Assembly: GCA_949130485.1 (NCBI GenBank)
Contig: OX422200.1
Span: 723,604-787,603, forward strand
DNA from: Agelas oroides
Lineage: Eukaryota > Porifera > Demospongiae > Agelasida > Agelasidae
Direction: 5' to 3'
DNA: 64,000 nucleotides
The position numbers were made by a program, and so were the translations under genes. The notes under the pieces were generated by a model. The model made no database searches, was not told where the DNA came from, and saw only the letters and a list, made by a program, of their open reading frames with translations. Below are positions 60,817 through 64,000 of this stretch, piece after piece (position 1 is the stretch's first letter; every line of letters begins with the position of its first letter).

Positions 60817-63639
60817 CTATGTCTCTTCGCGGTCACTACTACTGTCTGAGTATACCAGAGTGGAGAGCAACAGTTCCTGGGCAAAGAGGCTTTTGTCCGC
60901 TCTTTGCTGCTCTAACTTGTCTTGCTCCTCTACTGATAACTGGGGGAGGCTGTAACTGTGTGTGTGTGTGTGTGTGCGTGTGTGTGTGTGTGTGTAGGGA
61001 GGGGGGAGGGGGGGAATCATACATTACTTGATACAACAAATTACCAGTGGGCAATAACATTGTTGACATTAATAACATATCTACCACTCATCAACACCAC
61101 CTTTGACCCCAGATGTCTATAAGCTACATACTCACTTTGTTAAGAGGTACTTATCCTTGTTGGGAGCCTCCACTTTCCCCTTCTCTACCCTTGCCACCCT
61201 CCCTCCCTCTACCATCACACTGTGAGGAAGTTCCACTGCTTCAACTTTAGCAGAGTGAGAGGTTAAGAAGGGCGCACCGCCTGGAGAGAGAGAGAGAGGA
61301 GATGGATACCTAAGCAGCTATGACGTGGGATACGAACTTCGCTGACAGACCTGGCACAATATATGCAGTGGAAAGACCTTCTGAGGAAGGTATGCCAATA
61401 ATTTTCCGGTAGACTGGCCTCCGTGAAGGAGAACCTCGTTCAAACGCCTGACGATCTTGTTGCTCCAACAACTGTTGAATGTGAGGAGGAACATCTGAAA
61501 TAATGCGCCGGCCTCCCCCTCCAGCCCCTCCTCCTCCCACTCCACTAGCACCACTTCCAGGACCACTACCTGGACCTGCATGGGGTGTAGGTGTATGAGG
61601 AGGGGAGAAGGAGGAGGGGAGGAAGGGAGGAGGAGAGGGAGAGAGGAGGTGGAGAGGAGGAGGAGAGGAGGAGGAGAGGAGGAGGAGAGGTGGAGAGGAG
61701 GAGGAAGGAGGAGGAGAGGTGGAGAGGAGGAAAGGAGGAGGGGAGGTGGAGAGGAGGAGGAAAGGAGGAGGAGGGAGGTGGAGAGGAGGAGGAAAGGAGG
61801 AGGGGAGGTAGAGGAAAGGAGGAGGGGAGGAGAAGGGGAGGAGGAGAGAAGGAGGAAAGGAGGAGGATAGGAGAAGGGGAGGAGGAGAGAAGGAGGAGGA
61901 AAGAGAAACATGATGTAAGGAATAGGTATAGCTATGTCCATCACACAGGATTTGAGTAGTCGTGAAGCGTAAAAGGAGGAGAAAAGAAAACTGTAAGAAA
62001 ACATAGGGTTTCTCCATCCCCACAATATGAACAAAAGAGCGGTTTAAGAGAAAGATCCTGATGTGCCAAGCATACATGTACTGGTGCCCCCCCCTCTTCT
62101 CTCTCATCTCCTGACCTGACAGTTGAGACAGTAGCTCAGTGATGGGATCGACGCTGTCCTGTGGTTGGCTTGCTTCCCGAGAGAGCGTTCCAAGGTACCG
62201 ATCTAGTCCTGCCCGTCGCCGACCAATCAACCTCCGCACTCGACTCTGAACAGCGTTTGGCTCATGGTACAAGGAGGATGTCAAGGAAGAACACCACAAT
62301 GAGTATTGTTATACAGTTCATACATGTTGATCACCACTTAAGCTTATCCAGAGATTATGAAACTTCTACTGTAATGTGAAAATGAAACTGAAAATTTGAA
62401 GCTTTGTATTCTGAATGCTGTTTACCAGGCTGGATCTACTTTAAAACAACCTCCATGTAAACAAAAACATCTTTCTACTATTCAGCATTGTACTTCCGTT
62501 AAGTATTGTGTAATGTCTACACATTGTCCTAATGTTACACCAAGAGCGCATAAGAACGGGCGGCTAGAGCAAGAGCGTGTAAATCCAATAGAAGCCCGTA
62601 GTCCGGTCAAAATTATTGAACTGTTACTAAAAATAGAACACCCGGCACATGCTTAGCAACAACGGCTAATGTCTACATGCAGCTGCGCAGTACGTGTTAC
62701 TATTTTTAGTAACGGTTCAATAATTCCGACCGGTTTCAAATTTACATAGTTACACGCTCTTACTCTAGCCGCCTGTTCTTATGCGCTCTTGTTACACTAT
62801 AGATATACAGACATTGTGGATCTTCAGTATACTAATAGTATCCACCTTTAGTGGATTTACAGTATACTATAGTAATCTAGGATATCATGAGCTCCATCTC
62901 TCTCAGTGCTCTGTGCTCAACGGTGAGGTGTGTTGGGAGATCATCTGTCAGGTGATTGGGGTCTCCACTCGGGTGAGCTGCACACACGGGACAGATCACC
63001 TCCTGCAGAGTGGTGGAGTCACTGTGCTGCTTTGTGACATGCTCTCGTAGCTGAGACTCAGAGAAACCTAGCTGCCCACAGAGTGGACATGTGAGGGATT
63101 GAGGCTGCTCCAAGCTATGGTTCTCCCCATTGTAGAAGAGATCTTGGGTGAAGGAGGAGGCAAAGGAGGGAGGAGCAGGGGAGGAGGGAGGAAGGAGGGA
63201 GGAGCGAGGAAGGAGTGAGGGAGGAGGGAGGAGGAGGAAGTGAAGGAGGGAGGAAGGACAGGAAGAAGGGTGGAAAGGAAGGATGGAATGGGTGATAAAG
63301 GGAAGGGAGAGAGGAGGATGGGAAGGAGGGAGAGAAGATAGATGGAAGGGGAGATAGAGGGAAGGCAAGGAGAAAGGGAGTGAAGGATGTTCACTTGTAA
63401 TATATCACTAACCAAAGTGTTCATCTTCTCAAAACAGTCAAATTTCTAGTACCCTATGGCAGACCTACCAGCATCCACTCTTGTGAGGATGCACTGCATG
63501 GGATGGAGAGTGGTGTGTCGGCCCGAGCCTGTCTCTCCTGCCTCGTAGCAGTCAGTACAAAGGTCAAAGTCATAGCACACGAGACATTTGTACCGCTTGC
63601 CAGAAAATCCCCCCTTACCACAAGCATCACAGCTCACTC
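60817..63639 (-). CDS. KCMF1: E3 ubiquitin-protein ligase KCMF1 (first exon not found)
   Basis: Exons on the minus strand: 63639-63469 (ZZ zinc finger: VSCDACGKGGFSGKRYKCLV, DLCTDCYEAG, HPMQCILTRVD), 63142-62886 (C2H2-type fingers: EQPQSLTCPLCGQLGFSE, VICPVCAAHPSGDPNHLTDD), 62266-62116 (PITELLSQLSG), 61575-61378 (Gly-rich, then ISDVPPHIQQLLEQQDRQ), 61280-61136, and 60949-60817 (QQRADKSLFAQELLLSTLV). These give about 351 codons, against 381 aa in human. The initiating exon (MSRHE-like in vertebrates) is not resolved and may lie beyond 64000. KCMF1 is a RING-less E3 in the Arg/N-degron and stress pathways. The intron between 62886 and 62266 looks like an AT-AC U12-type intron. This gene donated the fragments fused to the receptor copies. 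Confidence 0.88.
61590..61905. repeat. Purine-rich (GGAGGA)n tract in a KCMF1 intron
   Basis: About 315 bp of GAGGAGGAGGAAAGG-like simple sequence just upstream (transcript sense) of the exon starting at 61575. It forms a long pyrimidine tract on the coding strand. Confidence 0.9.
62541..62791. mobile_element. 251-bp foldback element in the KCMF1 U12 intron
   Basis: Long inverted repeat of over 100 bp per arm: CAAGAGCGCATAAGAACGGG with GCGGCTAGAG at the left and the inverse ending CTTATGCGCTCTTG at the right. TTACAC flanks both sides (62535-62540 and 62792-62797). No ORF. Confidence 0.8.
63150..63390. repeat. Purine-rich tract in a KCMF1 intron
   Basis: GGAGGGAGGAAGG-type low-complexity sequence upstream (transcript sense) of the exon starting at 63142; polypyrimidine on the coding strand. 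Confidence 0.85.
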
Positions 63640-64000
63640 CTGAGTACCAGGAATAAGAGAGAGAGAAGAGTGAGGGGGTAGGGGGGATGAGTGGAAATGA
63701 TAGAGGGAGGGAGGGAGTTTACCTAAACAAGCCACCGAACTGGAGTAAAAGGTCACACACACTGCTACTTTCCTCACAGCTAAGAAAGCTACATCAAAGC
63801 TGACATTGCTAATAGAGACCCTTCTTGTAGAACAAAAACGAATCACAAACAGTCACTGAGTCTTTTCATTTGGTACGACAGAGGTAAGATTAGTGGTATC
63901 TCTAGTGAACCCAAACTGCACCTTTAATTTGTACCAAGCACTTGATGCATATCAATAACATATTGGATTACTCAGAAATCATTTTCATAAACAGTTTGCA
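63640..64000. other. KCMF1 5' region
   Basis: Contains intron 1 of KCMF1 and perhaps its first exon. Two short ATG-led candidates with compatible phase exist, near 63868 and 63948, but neither has a good splice donor. No other gene is seen. Confidence 0.35.

Noticed and set aside
62877-62886. Premature stop making KCMF1 a pseudogene
   Set aside because: The stop lies just after an exon end that fits a U12-type donor. Downstream exons are conserved and in phase.

Overview
This is an animal (metazoan) genomic window with intron-rich genes on both strands. Six conserved animal genes, a large receptor tyrosine kinase (RTK), two intronless Death-NACHT-LRR genes, a BEL/Pao retrotransposon and many short hairpin repeats are readable. 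The gene set and compact spacing with head-to-head pairs point to an early-branching invertebrate, most likely a sponge (Porifera). That placement is inference from gene content, not a database result.

Layout, left to right. 1-1.0 kb: the end of a plus-strand gene with a coiled-coil tail. 1.0-7.8 kb: two NLR-type innate-sensor genes (minus), with rearranged NLR fragments between them. 8.1-9.8 kb: a UBTD1/2 orthologue (minus), head to head with BRD8 (plus, 10.0-18.9 kb, 20 exons), the bromodomain subunit of the NuA4/TIP60 complex. 19.1-20.0 kb: a TMEM53/DUF829 gene (plus). 20.6-27.6 kb: MGAT2, a Golgi N-glycan GlcNAc-transferase (minus), with a tRNA-Arg(ACG) gene in one intron; it is head to head with WDR54 (plus, 28.1-31.6 kb). 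32.1-40.8 kb: an RTK (minus) with a secretion signal, four Ig-like ectodomain exons, a TM segment and a split kinase. 41.6-60.5 kb: a tandem array of RTK ectodomain copies (three intact, one broken), all lacking the kinase. 60.8-63.6 kb: KCMF1, a ZZ-type E3 ubiquitin ligase (minus), with its first exon not located.

The most interesting part is 32-64 kb. Each kinase-less copy keeps the signal peptide, Ig-like exons and TM segment, but ends where the sequence switches in frame into a piece of a KCMF1 exon, at a stop codon. This is the junction expected from a tandem duplication running from inside KCMF1 to inside the RTK transmembrane exon. The array therefore arose next to its two parent genes and then expanded by unequal exchange. 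The products would be short membrane receptors sharing the RTK ectodomain, which makes them candidate decoys or co-receptors. A BEL/Pao element with near-identical LTRs sits inside a Harbinger-like MITE inside this array. A family of foldback elements with termini TAGCCTCGTTCCCAGGC is scattered through the window, and several copies have perfect 9-bp target-site duplications.

Exon coordinates were derived by hand from splice signals, reading phase and remembered family conservation. They should be read as models.
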